Shown here piece by piece: positions 33,818 to 42,531 of a stretch of DNA of 64,000 nt (position 1 is its first letter; every line of letters begins with the position of its first letter). Both the position numbers and the translations under genes were made by a program. Below the pieces are notes generated by a model. That model was not told the origin of the DNA, made no database searches, and worked only from the letters and a program-made list of their open reading frames with translations. The stretch covers positions 1,736,001-1,800,000 of the forward strand of contig NZ_AP022617.1 in NCBI RefSeq assembly GCF_010731575.1, written 5' to 3'. Source of the stretch: Mycolicibacterium monacense (lineage in GTDB: Bacteria > Actinomycetota > Actinomycetes > Mycobacteriales > Mycobacteriaceae).

Positions 33818-36142
33818 GTGCCCAAGACGACTACACGCACCCCCGGCCGCCTGAGCGGCAAGTTCTGGAAACTGCTCGGCGCCGCCACCGAGAAGAACCA
33901 GGGCCGGTCGCTGGCACAGGTCAAGGCGTCCGCGGACTACGAGACCAAGGCCGCCGACCTCGACGACGAACAGCTGCGCAAAGCCGCCGAGTTGCTGCGG
34001 CTCGAGGATCTCTCTGAGTCGGCCGACATCCCGCAGTTCCTGGCCATCGCGCGCGAAGCCGCCGAGCGCTCCACCTCGCTGCGTCCGTTCGACGTCCAGC
34101 TGCTCGGCGCGCTGCGCATGCTCGCCGGCGACGTCGTCGAGATGGCCACCGGTGAGGGCAAGACGCTGTCCGGCGCGATCGCCGCGGCGGGCTACGCCCT
34201 GGGCGGCCGCAGCGTGCACGTCATCACGATCAACGACTACCTCGCCCGCCGCGACGCCGAATGGATGGGCCCGCTGATCGAGGCGCTGGGCCTAACCGTC
34301 GGCTGGATCACCGCCGAGTCGACGGCCGAGGAGCGCCGCAGGGCCTACACCTGCGACGTCACCTACGCCTCGGTGAACGAGATCGGTTTCGACGTGCTCC
34401 GCGACCAGCTCGTCACCGATGTCGCCGACCTGGTGTCGCCGAACCCCGACGTCGCGCTCATCGACGAAGCCGACTCCGTCCTGGTCGACGAGGCACTCGT
34501 CCCGCTGGTGCTCGCCGGCACCAGCCACCGCGAGACCCCGCGCGTCGAGCTGATCCGCATGGTCGGTGAACTGACCCCCGGCCGCGACTTCGACACCGAC
34601 ACCGACAGCCGCAACGTGCACCTCACCGACGAGGGCGCCCGCAAACTCGAGGCCAAGCTGGGCGGCATCGACCTCTACTCCGAAGAGCATGTCGGCACGA
34701 CGCTGACCGAGGTGAACGTCGCCCTGCACGCCCATGTGCTGCTGCAGCGCGACGTGCACTACATCGTGCGCGACGACGCCGTCCACCTGATCAACTCCTC
34801 CCGCGGACGCATCGCCCAGCTGCAGCGCTGGCCCGACGGTCTGCAGGCGGCCGTCGAGGCGAAGGAGGGCATCGCGACCACCGAGACCGGTGAGGTGCTC
34901 GACACCATCACCGTGCAGGCGTTGATCAACCGGTATCCGACGGTGTGCGGTATGACCGGCACCGCGCTGGCCGCCGGTGAACAGCTCCGCCAGTTCTACA
35001 AGCTGGGCGTGTCGCCGATCGAGCCGAACAAGCCCAACATCCGCGAAGACGAATCCGACCGGGTGTACGTCACCGCGGCGGCCAAGATCGACGCGATCAT
35101 CGAGCACATCGAAGAGGTGCACAAGACCGGTCAACCGGTCCTCGTCGGCACCCACGACGTCGCCGAATCCGAAGAGCTGCACGAGAAGCTGGTCAAGCGC
35201 GGGGTGCCCGCGGTGGTGCTCAACGCCAAGAACGACGCCGAGGAGGCCCGCGTCATCGCCGAGGCCGGCAAGCTCGGCGCGGTCACCGTATCCACCCAGA
35301 TGGCCGGACGTGGAACCGACATCCGGCTGGGCGGGTCGGACGAAGGTGACCACGATGAAGTGGCCGAACTCGGCGGCCTGCACGTCGTCGGCACCGGCCG
35401 CCACAACACCCAGCGACTCGACAACCAGTTGCGCGGCCGGGCCGGCCGCCAGGGCGATCCGGGTTCGTCGGTGTTCTTCTCCAGCTGGGAGGACGAACTC
35501 GTCCAGGCCCACCTCGAACCGAACAAGCGACCGATGCAGGCGGACGAGAACGGCCGGGTCCTGACCGACAAGGCGGCCGCACTGCTCGACCACGCCCAGC
35601 GCGTGGCCGAAGGGCGTCTGCTCGACGTGCACGCCAACACCTGGCGCTACAACCAGCTCACCGCCCAGCAGCGCGCGATCATCGTCGAGCGCCGAGATGC
35701 GTTGCTGCGCACGCCGACTGCGCGCGAGGAGCTCGCCGAACTGTCGCCCAAGCGGTACGCCGAACTGGCCGAGGAGCTGTCCGAGGAACGGCTGGAACGG
35801 ATCTGCCGGCTCATCATGCTCTACCACCTCGACCGTGGGTGGTGTGAGCACCTCGCCTACCTCGCCGACATCCGCGAGAGCATCCACCTGCGTGCGCTCG
35901 GACGGCAGAACCCTCTCGACGAATTCCACCGGATGGCCGTCGACGCGTTCGCCTCACTGGCCGCCGACGCGATCGAGGCGGCCCAGCAGACGTTCGAGAC
36001 CGCACCGTCCTTCGAGGACGAACCCGGTGTGGATCTGTCCAAACTCGCGCGGCCGACCTCCACGTGGACCTACATGGTCCACGACAACCCGTTGGCCGAC
36101 GACACGATGGCGGCGCTGAGCCTGCCGGGGGTGTTCCGCTAG
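33818..36142 (+). CDS. secA2: Accessory Sec translocase ATPase SecA2
   Basis: This is a 774-residue DEAD-like motor protein that drives export of a subset of envelope proteins. Walker A is MATGEGKTL, Walker [16 protein letters not shown], and the helicase motifs [11 protein letters not shown] and [13 protein letters not shown] are present. It is shorter than housekeeping SecA (about 940) and lacks the C-terminal zinc-binding tail, the SecA2 pattern. The neighbouring pgsA2 and DUF881 genes confirm the Rv1821 locus. The start GTG at 33818 gives [20 protein letters not shown], close to known SecA2 N-termini. The frame is open further upstream, but that part lies inside the GNAT gene. Confidence 0.95.
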
Positions 36143-36152
36143 GTTTACCGGC

Positions 36153-36755
36153 ATGGACGCATCTGCGTCAGGGGAGCGGGACCGCGTACTGACGGTGCCC
36201 AATGCACTGTCCGTGCTGCGCCTGGTGCTGGTTCCGGTGTTCCTCTGGCTGCTGTTCGGCGCGCACGCCAACGCGTGGGCGGTCGGCGTGCTGATGTTCA
36301 GCGGGTTCTCCGACTGGGCCGACGGCAAGATCGCGCGGCTGGTCGACAACCAGTCGTCGCGGCTGGGCGAGCTGCTCGACCCGCTGGTCGACCGGATCTA
36401 CATGGTGACGGTTCCGCTGGCGCTGGCGGTCCACGGCACCGTCCCGTGGTGGTTCGTGGTCACGCTGCTCGGCCGCGACGTGGTGCTCGCCGCGACGTTG
36501 CCGCTGCTGCGAAGCCGGGGGCTGGCGGCGCTCCCGGTCACCTACCTCGGAAAGGCCGCCACGTTCGCGTTGATGTCCGGATTCCCGCTGGTGCTGCTGG
36601 GCCAATGGGATGCGCTCTGGAGCCGGGTGGTGCTGGCCTGCGGTTGGGGTTTCCTGGGCTGGGGGATGGCGCTGTACCTGTGGTCCGGGGTGCTGTATCT
36701 GGTGCAGGTGGTGATGGTCGCCCAGCGATTGCCGAAGGTCCGGACCGGTGGCTGA
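36153..36755 (+). CDS. pgsA2: CDP-alcohol phosphatidyltransferase (Rv1822 type)
   Basis: This is a 200-residue integral membrane enzyme. The CDP-alcohol phosphotransferase signature D-x2-DG-x2-AR-x8-G-x3-D-x3-D is complete in [14 protein letters not shown]...[10 protein letters not shown]. It would transfer a phosphatidyl group from CDP-diacylglycerol to a glycerol phosphate or related alcohol. M. tuberculosis Rv1822 is annotated pgsA2, though its acceptor is not firmly established. ATG 36153, 10 bp after secA2. The stop overlaps the next gene start by 8 bp. Confidence 0.92.
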   Translation: MDASASGERDRVLTVPNALSVLRLVLVPVFLWLLFGAHANAWAVGVLMFSGFSDWADGKIARLVDNQSSRLGELLDPLVDRIYMVTVPLALAVHGTVPWWFVVTLLGRDVVLAATLPLLRSRGLAALPVTYLGKAATFALMSGFPLVLLGQWDALWSRVVLACGWGFLGWGMALYLWSGVLYLVQVVMVAQRLPKVRTGG

Positions 36756-37662
36756 GCCGAACAGACTGCTGGGCGGATTCGACCCCGAGGCGGGTCTCAA
36801 GCATCACGACGCCGCCGGGCCCCAGAAGATCCCGGTGCCCTCGCTGCTGCGGTCATTGCTCTCCGAACATCTCGACCCCGGCTACGCGGCCGCGGCCGCC
36901 GCGCGACGCGAGGGCGCCAGACGGCCCCGCGCCGTCGAGTGGGGTTGGCAGTTGGCCGCGGCGCTCACCGTCGCAACGGTCTTCGGCGTCGCCGCCGCGC
37001 AGGCGCAGACCGCCGCCCCCGCCACGCGCGAAGCCCAGCAGGTCCTCGCCGGGAGCGTGCGTGCCGCCGAGGCGGCCGACCAACAGCTCACCGCGCAGCG
37101 CAACGCGCTGACCACGCAGGTCGCCGCGGAGCGCCGCAGTCGACTCGAGGGCGACGAACGCGGCAGGCAACTGCTGGCCGACCTCGACGTCGCCGACGTC
37201 GCCGCGGCCGCGACACCGGTGATCGGTCCCGGGTTGACGGTCGCCGTCACCGATCCCGGTCTGTCGAACGACCTGTCCGACGTGTCGAAACAACGCGTCG
37301 CAGGCAGCAGGCAGGTCATCCTCGACCGCGATCTGCAGTTGGTGGTCAACTCGCTGTGGGTCAGCGGTGCCGAGGCGGTGGCCGTCGGGGGAGTGCGCAT
37401 CGGACCCAACGTCACCATCCGGCAGGCCGGCGGCGGGATCCTCGTCGACAACCAGCCCGTCAGCAGCCCGTACCTCGTACAGGCGGTCGGTCCGCCGAAG
37501 TCGATGGTCGACACGTTCGACCGCAGCGCCGGGCTGCAGCGGCTGCGGCTGCTCGAAACCTCCTACGGCGTCGGGGTTTCCGTCAGCACCGCGGACGCGC
37601 TCACCCTGCCCGCCGGTTCGGTGCGGGAGGTCAACTTCGCCAAGCAGATCGGAGCCAGATGA
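36748..37662 (+). CDS. DUF881 membrane-anchored protein (Rv1823 type)
   Basis: This is a 304-residue protein with a cytoplasmic N-terminus, one membrane helix near residues 65-85 ([20 protein letters not shown]), a coiled-coil stretch ([20 protein letters not shown]) and an extracytoplasmic DUF881 domain ([12 protein letters not shown]...[14 protein letters not shown]). DUF881 genes cluster with a small basic protein near division and envelope genes in actinobacteria; the molecular role is unknown. It begins at GTG 36748 inside the pgsA2 end and overlaps the next gene by ATGA. Confidence 0.9.
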   Translation: MAEPNRLLGGFDPEAGLKHHDAAGPQKIPVPSLLRSLLSEHLDPGYAAAAAARREGARRPRAVEWGWQLAAALTVATVFGVAAAQAQTAAPATREAQQVLAGSVRAAEAADQQLTAQRNALTTQVAAERRSRLEGDERGRQLLADLDVADVAAAATPVIGPGLTVAVTDPGLSNDLSDVSKQRVAGSRQVILDRDLQLVVNSLWVSGAEAVAVGGVRIGPNVTIRQAGGGILVDNQPVSSPYLVQAVGPPKSMVDTFDRSAGLQRLRLLETSYGVGVSVSTADALTLPAGSVREVNFAKQIGAR

Positions 37663-37991
37663 TCGGAATCGCCGCGCTGCTCGCCGGTATCGTCCTGGGG
37701 CTGGTCTTCCGCCCGAGCGTGCCGGACTTCGTCGAGCCCTATCTGCCGATCGCGGTCGTGGCGGCACTCGACGCCGTGTTCGGCGGGCTGCGCGCCTATC
37801 TCGAGCAGATCTTCGACTCCAAGGTGTTCGTGGTGTCGTTCGTGTTCAACGTGCTCGTCGCCGCGCTCATCGTCTATGTCGGCGACCAGCTGGGCGTGGG
37901 CACCCAGTTGTCCACCGCGATCATCGTCGTGCTCGGCATCCGCATCTTCGGCAACGCCGCCGCCCTGCGGCGCAGACTGTTCGGCGCCTGA
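37659..37991 (+). CDS. Small basic membrane protein, DUF1290/SBP (Rv1824 type)
   Basis: This is a 110-residue protein with three membrane helices ([58 protein letters not shown]) and a basic end RRRLFGA. It fits the small basic protein family found between DUF881 genes. The ATG overlaps the stop of the preceding gene (ATGA) and the next gene follows 2 bp on, so the three DUF881-SBP-DUF881 proteins are made together and probably form a membrane complex. Confidence 0.93.
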   Translation: MIGIAALLAGIVLGLVFRPSVPDFVEPYLPIAVVAALDAVFGGLRAYLEQIFDSKVFVVSFVFNVLVAALIVYVGDQLGVGTQLSTAIIVVLGIRIFGNAAALRRRLFGA

Positions 37992-37993
37992 CC

Positions 37994-38806
37994 ATGACGG
38001 AGTCACCAGGAACCGGATCCGAACACCACGCCGACCACCACGGCCGCCACGAACTGCCGTCGCGCCCCCCGCGCAGACCACTCGGCGGCCTGCTGCGCCG
38101 GGGACGGTCGCAGGTCCTGTTCGGCGCGCTCGGGGCGCTGCTGTGCGTGCTGTTGGGCGTGGCGATCGTCACCCAGGTCCGCCAGAACGAGTCGGGTGAC
38201 TCCCTCGAAACCGCCCGGCCCGCCGACCTCCTTGTCCTCCTCGACTCGCTGCAGCAGCGGGAGGCCGCCCTCAACACCGAAGTCGGCGATCTGCGCCGGA
38301 CCCTCGAACAGCTGGCGGCCTCGGGGAGCAACGATCAGGCGGCCATCGAGAACGCCCAGGCCCGGCTCGCGGCGCTGTCCATCCTCATCGGCGCGGTCGG
38401 CGCCACGGGTCCGGGAGTGGTTCTCACCATCACCGACAGCACCCCGGGCGTCCCACCCGAGACGATGATCGACGTGGTCAACGAGCTGCGCGCCGCCGGG
38501 GCCGAGGCGATCCAGATCCAGGGCAGCCCCGGTGCGCAGCCGGTCACGGTGCGCGTCGGCGTCGACACCTGGGTGTTGGGCCGGCCGGGGGCGCTCAACG
38601 TCGACGGGGCGACGCTGAACCCGCCGTACACCGTTGCCGCCATTGGCGATCCGCCGACCCTGGCGGCCGCGATGAACATCCCGGGAGGTGCGATGGACAG
38701 CATCGAACGGGTGGGCGGGACGATGGAGATCCAACAGTCCGACCGGGTGGACGTGACCGCCTTGCGGCAACCGAAAGACCGCCAATACGCTCAGCCAGTC
38801 AAATAG
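37994..38806 (+). CDS. DUF881 membrane-anchored protein (Rv1825 type)
   Basis: This is a 270-residue DUF881 protein: a His-rich cytoplasmic N-terminus (SEHHADHHGRHELP), one membrane helix (VLFGALGALLCVLLGVAIV), a coiled coil (LQQREAALNTEVGDLRRTLEQL) and the DUF881 domain (GPGVVLTITDSTPG; AEAIQIQG). The His-rich segment might bind metal but may be only charge filling. It is a paralogue of the Rv1823-type gene two positions upstream. Confidence 0.92.
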   Translation: MTESPGTGSEHHADHHGRHELPSRPPRRPLGGLLRRGRSQVLFGALGALLCVLLGVAIVTQVRQNESGDSLETARPADLLVLLDSLQQREAALNTEVGDLRRTLEQLAASGSNDQAAIENAQARLAALSILIGAVGATGPGVVLTITDSTPGVPPETMIDVVNELRAAGAEAIQIQGSPGAQPVTVRVGVDTWVLGRPGALNVDGATLNPPYTVAAIGDPPTLAAAMNIPGGAMDSIERVGGTMEIQQSDRVDVTALRQPKDRQYAQPVK

Positions 38807-38851
38807 CGTGCCGGCCGCCCCGGCCGCGCGCGTCGTACGCAGAGGAGACCC

Positions 38852-39247
38852 GTGAGCGAGATCCCAGCCGAGCTGTACTACACCGACGAACACGAGTGGG
38901 TGCTCCGTACGGGTGACGACACGCTGCGCGTCGGCATCACCGACTATGCGCAGGCGGCGCTCGGTGACGTCGTGTTCGTACAGCTGCCCGACGTCGGCGC
39001 CGAGCTGACCTCGGGGGAGTCGTTCGGCGAGGTGGAGTCGACCAAATCGGTATCCGATCTGTATGCCCCCGTCAGCGCGAAAGTGCTTGCCGTCAACGGA
39101 AATCTGGAGGCCAGCCCCGATCTGGTCAACTCCGATCCGTACGGCGAGGGCTGGCTGGTCGACCTGCAGCTCGACGCCGATGACATGGAGGCGGCGCTGG
39201 GCGGTCTGCTGGACGCGGACGGCTACCGTGGCGTGGTGACCGAGTGA
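38852..39247 (+). CDS. gcvH: Glycine cleavage system H protein
   Basis: This is a 131-residue lipoyl carrier that shuttles the aminomethyl group from P protein to T protein. The lipoyl Lys is in VESTKSVSDLYAPVSA, near residue 66. The N-terminus YYTDEHEWVL is typical. AGGAG at 38843 precedes the GTG at 38852. Its partner gcvB lies 3.3 kb downstream after garA and two MerR regulators, as in M. tuberculosis (Rv1826-Rv1832). Confidence 0.97.
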   Translation: MSEIPAELYYTDEHEWVLRTGDDTLRVGITDYAQAALGDVVFVQLPDVGAELTSGESFGEVESTKSVSDLYAPVSAKVLAVNGNLEASPDLVNSDPYGEGWLVDLQLDADDMEAALGGLLDADGYRGVVTE

Positions 39248-39418
39248 GTTGTTGTTAGGGTGCTGGGCGACGGTTCGACCATCTTCGAACGAGTGAAATC
39301 GACGAGGGGCGGATCCGGCGGTGGTGGACACAATGGCGTCCACTGCGCGGTACGGTCGACGTGACACGACGGCAGTAACCGGCCGGGTATCGCCACAGCA
39401 GCCAGTGAGGAGCAGCGG

Positions 39419-39895
39419 GTGACGGAGAAGGACATCAACTCTGGGGGCGACCAGACGTCTGAAGAAGTCACCGTCGAGACGACCTCGGTGTTCCGGGCCG
39501 ACTTCCTCAACGAACTGGATGCACCGCCTGCGGCCGGGTCCGACAGCGCGGTCTCCGGTGTCGAGGGTCTGCCGGTCGGCTCGGCGCTGTTGGTCGTCAA
39601 GCGCGGTCCGAACGCCGGTTCGAGGTTCCTGCTCGACCAGCCGACCACCTCGGCGGGGCGCCACCCCGACAGCGACATCTTCCTCGACGACGTCACCGTC
39701 AGCCGTCGCCATGCCGAGTTCCGGCTCGAGAGCGGTGAGTTCCAGGTCGTCGACGTCGGCAGCCTCAACGGAACCTACGTCAACCGCGAGCCGGTGGACT
39801 CCGCCGTGCTGTCCAACGGTGACGAGGTGCAGATCGGCAAATTCCGTCTGGTCTTCCTGACGGGCCCCAGCACCGAGAACGGCCCGAGCAGCTAG
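39419..39895 (+). CDS. garA: FHA-domain metabolic regulator GarA
   Basis: This is a 158-residue phosphoprotein. The N-terminal phosphorylation motif VETTSVFR has its two Thr at 21 and 22, as in M. tuberculosis GarA, the targets of PknG and PknB. The FHA domain follows (SAGRHPDSDIFLDDVTVSRRHAEF; SLNGTYVNREPV). Unphosphorylated GarA binds and controls 2-oxoglutarate dehydrogenase and glutamate enzymes. GAGGAG precedes the GTG at 39419. The preceding 171-bp gap probably holds its own promoter. Confidence 0.97.
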   Translation: MTEKDINSGGDQTSEEVTVETTSVFRADFLNELDAPPAAGSDSAVSGVEGLPVGSALLVVKRGPNAGSRFLLDQPTTSAGRHPDSDIFLDDVTVSRRHAEFRLESGEFQVVDVGSLNGTYVNREPVDSAVLSNGDEVQIGKFRLVFLTGPSTENGPSS

Positions 39896-39902
39896 GTGGC
39901 CG

Positions 39903-39929
39903 ATGAGCGCTCGCGCGAAGAGTAAATGA
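39903..39929 (+). other. Mini-ORF coupling element, copy 2
   Basis: An 8-codon ORF (MSARAKSK) lies between garA and the MerR gene. Its TGA overlaps the ATG of the next gene (ATGA at 39926). Its first 20 bases (from 39902) match copy 1 at 9969 with one difference. The garA stop is 8 bp upstream, so ribosomes could reinitiate here and then again at the MerR gene. Confidence 0.45.
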
Positions 39930-40684
39930 GCCAGCCCGACAGCGCCCCACTCGCCGGGATGTCCATCGGGGCGGTCCTGGACCTGCTCCGCCCGGATTTT
40001 CCGGACGTGACGATCTCCAAGATCCGGTTCCTGGAGGCCGAAGGTCTGGTCACACCGGAGCGCACCGCGTCGGGCTACCGCCGGTTCACCGCGTATGACT
40101 GCGCGCGCCTGCGGTTCATCCTCACCGCGCAGCGGGATCAGTATCTGCCGCTCAAGGTCATCAAGGCCCAGCTCGACGCTCAACCCGACGGCGCCCTGCC
40201 ACCTTCTGCCCAGCCGTATTCGACGCCCTATCCGGCGCCGCGGTTGGTGCCGGTCGGCACCGGCGACGGCGCGGCCGCGGCGGCGGGTGTGGGGCCGACG
40301 CAGGTCCGGCTCAGCCGCGAGGATCTGCTCGAACGATCCGGTGTGGGCGACGACCTGCTGGCCGCGCTGGTGAAGGCGGGGGTGATCACCCCTTCTGCCA
40401 AGGCCGGCGGCGGGATCTTCTTCGACGAGCACTCCGTGGTGATCGCGCAGTGCGCGGGCGCGCTCGCCGACTACGGCGTCGAACCCAGGCATCTGCGCGC
40501 ATTCCGCTCCGCGGCCGACCGGCAGTCCGATCTCATCGCCCAGATCGCCGGTCCGGTGGGTAAGGCCGGCACCACCGGCGCCCGCGACCGGGCCGACGAC
40601 CTCGCCCGTGAAGTGGCGGCCCTGGCCATCACCCTGCATACGTCGTTGATCAAATCGGCCGTACGCGACGTACTGGATCGCTGA
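39926..40684 (+). CDS. MerR family regulator (Rv1828 type)
   Basis: This is a 252-residue regulator. The MerR HTH is [30 protein letters not shown] with the wing [20 protein letters not shown]. The C-terminal domain ([27 protein letters not shown]...) resembles a second winged-helix-like unit. M. tuberculosis Rv1828 binds inverted repeats and has no metal site; none is visible here either. The start ATG 39926 is fixed by the mini-ORF overlap. It is placed between garA and the nuclease gene as in M. tuberculosis. Confidence 0.93.
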   Translation: MSQPDSAPLAGMSIGAVLDLLRPDFPDVTISKIRFLEAEGLVTPERTASGYRRFTAYDCARLRFILTAQRDQYLPLKVIKAQLDAQPDGALPPSAQPYSTPYPAPRLVPVGTGDGAAAAAGVGPTQVRLSREDLLERSGVGDDLLAALVKAGVITPSAKAGGGIFFDEHSVVIAQCAGALADYGVEPRHLRAFRSAADRQSDLIAQIAGPVGKAGTTGARDRADDLAREVAALAITLHTSLIKSAVRDVLDR

Positions 40685-40788
40685 GGATTAGACTCGCAAC
40701 GACGGATTCGTTCGTCACGTCAGGGCACCGCATCTGACACGCAGCACCGAAGAACGACAAGCACACTGGTGCGAAAGGGCAGACACAG

Positions 40789-41283
40789 ATGGCTGAGGTT
40801 CGTGTGGTCGGCATTCGCGTGGAGCAGCCCCAGAACCAGCCTGTGCTGCTGCTGCGCGAGTCCAATGGGGACCGCTATCTGCCGATCTGGATCGGCCAGT
40901 CCGAGGCCGCCGCGATCGCCCTCGAACAGCAGGGTGTCGAACCGGCCCGGCCGCTGACCCATGATCTGATCCGCGACGTGATCGCCGCCCTCGGGCATTC
41001 CCTCAAAGAGGTCCGGATCGTCGATCTGCAGGAGGGCACCTTCTACGCCGATCTGATCTTCGACCGGGACATCAAGGTGTCCGCCCGGCCGTCGGACTCG
41101 GTGGCGATCGCACTGCGCGTCGGGGTCCCGATCTACGTCGAGGAGGCGGTGCTGGCCGAGGCCGGGCTGCTCATCCCCGACGAGAACGACGAAGAGGCCG
41201 CAGGCGCGGTCCGTGAGGACGAGGTCGAGAAGTTCAAGGAGTTCCTCGACAGCGTGTCCCCGGACGACTTCAAGGCGACCTGA
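40789..41283 (+). CDS. Bifunctional nuclease family protein (Rv1829 type)
   Basis: This is a 164-residue protein of the bifunctional nuclease (BFN, DUF151) family: RVVGIRVEQPQNQPVLLLRES, YLPIWIGQSEAAAIALEQQ, RPLTHDLIRDV and RPSDSVAIALRVGVPIYV are the family blocks. The UvrC/UVR-like tail of some members is absent; the C-terminus is acidic (EDEVEKFKEFLDS). The plant founding member has RNase/DNase activity, but in mycobacteria the activity is unproven. ATG 40789 follows GAAAGGGCAG. Confidence 0.93.
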   Translation: MAEVRVVGIRVEQPQNQPVLLLRESNGDRYLPIWIGQSEAAAIALEQQGVEPARPLTHDLIRDVIAALGHSLKEVRIVDLQEGTFYADLIFDRDIKVSARPSDSVAIALRVGVPIYVEEAVLAEAGLLIPDENDEEAAGAVREDEVEKFKEFLDSVSPDDFKAT

Positions 41284-41511
41284 AACGTTGCCTTTGTCAC
41301 GGATGCGTCTCAACTGGGCGCCTGCGTGCCGACACGCGGTGTGAGTGGCCGCCAACACCCCGTCGGGCGGCCATACTTTGGAAGCGACGAGCAGTCAGGG
41401 CTCGAGTGAACGCGTATGCTCGGACACAATCGGGCTGGCGGACGAAGACACTGAACTGCACGTCGCTGCAGGGTGCTAGCGGGCGAGTTCGATCGGCGAG
41501 AGGATCAGATA

Positions 41512-42132
41512 GTGGGCGACACGCCACGTCAGGGAGAGCTGGATCTGTCGACCGAGAACACCCCTGAGCCGGCGGCCCGGGTGCCGAACGAACCCGTTCA
41601 GGCAGGTCTGTTCCCCGACGACTCCGTCCCCGATGAGCTCGTGGGTTACCGCGGGCCGAGCGCCTGCCAGATCGCCGGCATCACCTACCGGCAGCTGGAC
41701 TACTGGGCCCGCACCTCGCTGGTGGTGCCCTCGATCCGCGGTGCGGCCGGATCCGGCAGCCAGCGGCTCTACTCGTTCAAGGACATCCTCGTCCTCAAGA
41801 TCGTCAAGCGGCTGCTCGACACCGGCATCTCCCTGCACAACATCCGCGTCGCGGTGGACCATCTGCGCCAGCGCGGTGTCAGTGACCTCGCGAACATCAC
41901 GTTGTTCTCCGACGGCACCACGGTGTACGAGTGCACCTCCGCCGAGGAGGTCGTCGACCTGCTGCAGGGCGGCCAGGGCGTCTTCGGTATCGCGGTCTCG
42001 GGTGCGATGCGCGAGCTGACCGGCGCGATCGCCGACTTCCCGGGCGAACGGGCCGACGGCGGCGAGTCCATCGCCGCGCCCGAGGACGAACTCGCCTCCC
42101 GGCGCAAGCACCGCGACCGCAAGATCGGCTGA
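41512..42132 (+). CDS. resR: MerR family regulator ResR/McdR (Rv1830 type)
   Basis: This is a 206-residue regulator. The MerR-like HTH is CQIAGITYRQLDYWARTSLVVPSIRGAAGSGSQRLYSFKDIL, followed by a helix and a ligand-like domain (VSDLANITLFSDGTTVYECTS; VFGIAVSGAMRELT). M. tuberculosis Rv1830 (resR) controls growth and division genes and is under selection in drug-treated strains. Start GTG 41512 after GAGAGGATC. The 228-bp gap upstream has a TACTTT (41373) that could be a -10 box. Confidence 0.93.
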   Translation: MGDTPRQGELDLSTENTPEPAARVPNEPVQAGLFPDDSVPDELVGYRGPSACQIAGITYRQLDYWARTSLVVPSIRGAAGSGSQRLYSFKDILVLKIVKRLLDTGISLHNIRVAVDHLRQRGVSDLANITLFSDGTTVYECTSAEEVVDLLQGGQGVFGIAVSGAMRELTGAIADFPGERADGGESIAAPEDELASRRKHRDRKIG

Positions 42133-42248
42133 TTCGAAACCGCTGTCCCGCACCATCTTTGGTGACACAACGGCCCCGTGATGTGACCTGACACACACAT
42201 CGGCCTGGTCGCGGTTCTCCTGCACGGGTGCGTGTCCGCGCCGCCCGC

Positions 42249-42254
42249 TAAACT
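42249..42254 (+). promoter_or_regulatory. Probable -10 box for the gcvB leader
   Basis: TAAACT fits the mycobacterial TANNNT -10 pattern and sits about 7 bp before the base where the riboswitch leader should begin. No convincing -35 box is present at the expected distance, which is common for mycobacterial SigA promoters. Confidence 0.45.
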
Positions 42255-42264
42255 GGTCTCCGCA

Positions 42265-42492
42265 TCGCCCGTGTGCGGGAGAGCTCCGTGATCGCCAGTC
42301 ACGGGCGCCGAAGGAGCAACACCTCTCCGTCAACCTCTCAGGCACCCAGGACCGCGCACGGCCTCGATGCCTCTGGAAAGCGGTGGACACCAGTGGTCCG
42401 CCCGCCCATGGGGAAAGGCGCGCCCGGCGAGCTGTTCGGACGCGGCCGAATCTCTCAGGCGCCCGCCCCGGGTCGACGACAGAGGGAGAGGG
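42265..42492 (+). ncRNA. Tandem glycine riboswitch
   Basis: Two successive glycine aptamers lie in the gcvB leader. Aptamer 1 contains GCGGGAGAGCTCC, then CGCCGAAGGAGCAA and ACCTCTCAGGCA. Aptamer 2 contains CTCTGGAAAGCGG, then GGGGAAAGG and AATCTCTCAGGCGCCC, closing with ACGACAGAGGGAGAG near 42490. The repeated CTCTCAGGC blocks are the glycine-binding core. It should raise gcvB expression when glycine is abundant. No strong terminator hairpin with a T-run follows, so control may be at translation, near the AGGAG at 42518. Confidence 0.93.
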
Positions 42493-42531
42493 ATCGTCCA
42501 GCGGTTCTGCGCCCGGTAGGAGATCTCACCC

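Noticed and set aside
38003..40639. 878-codon open frame on the minus strand
   Set aside because: It runs antisense across the second DUF881 gene, gcvH, garA and a MerR gene, all with clear domains. No motif is present in the antisense product.
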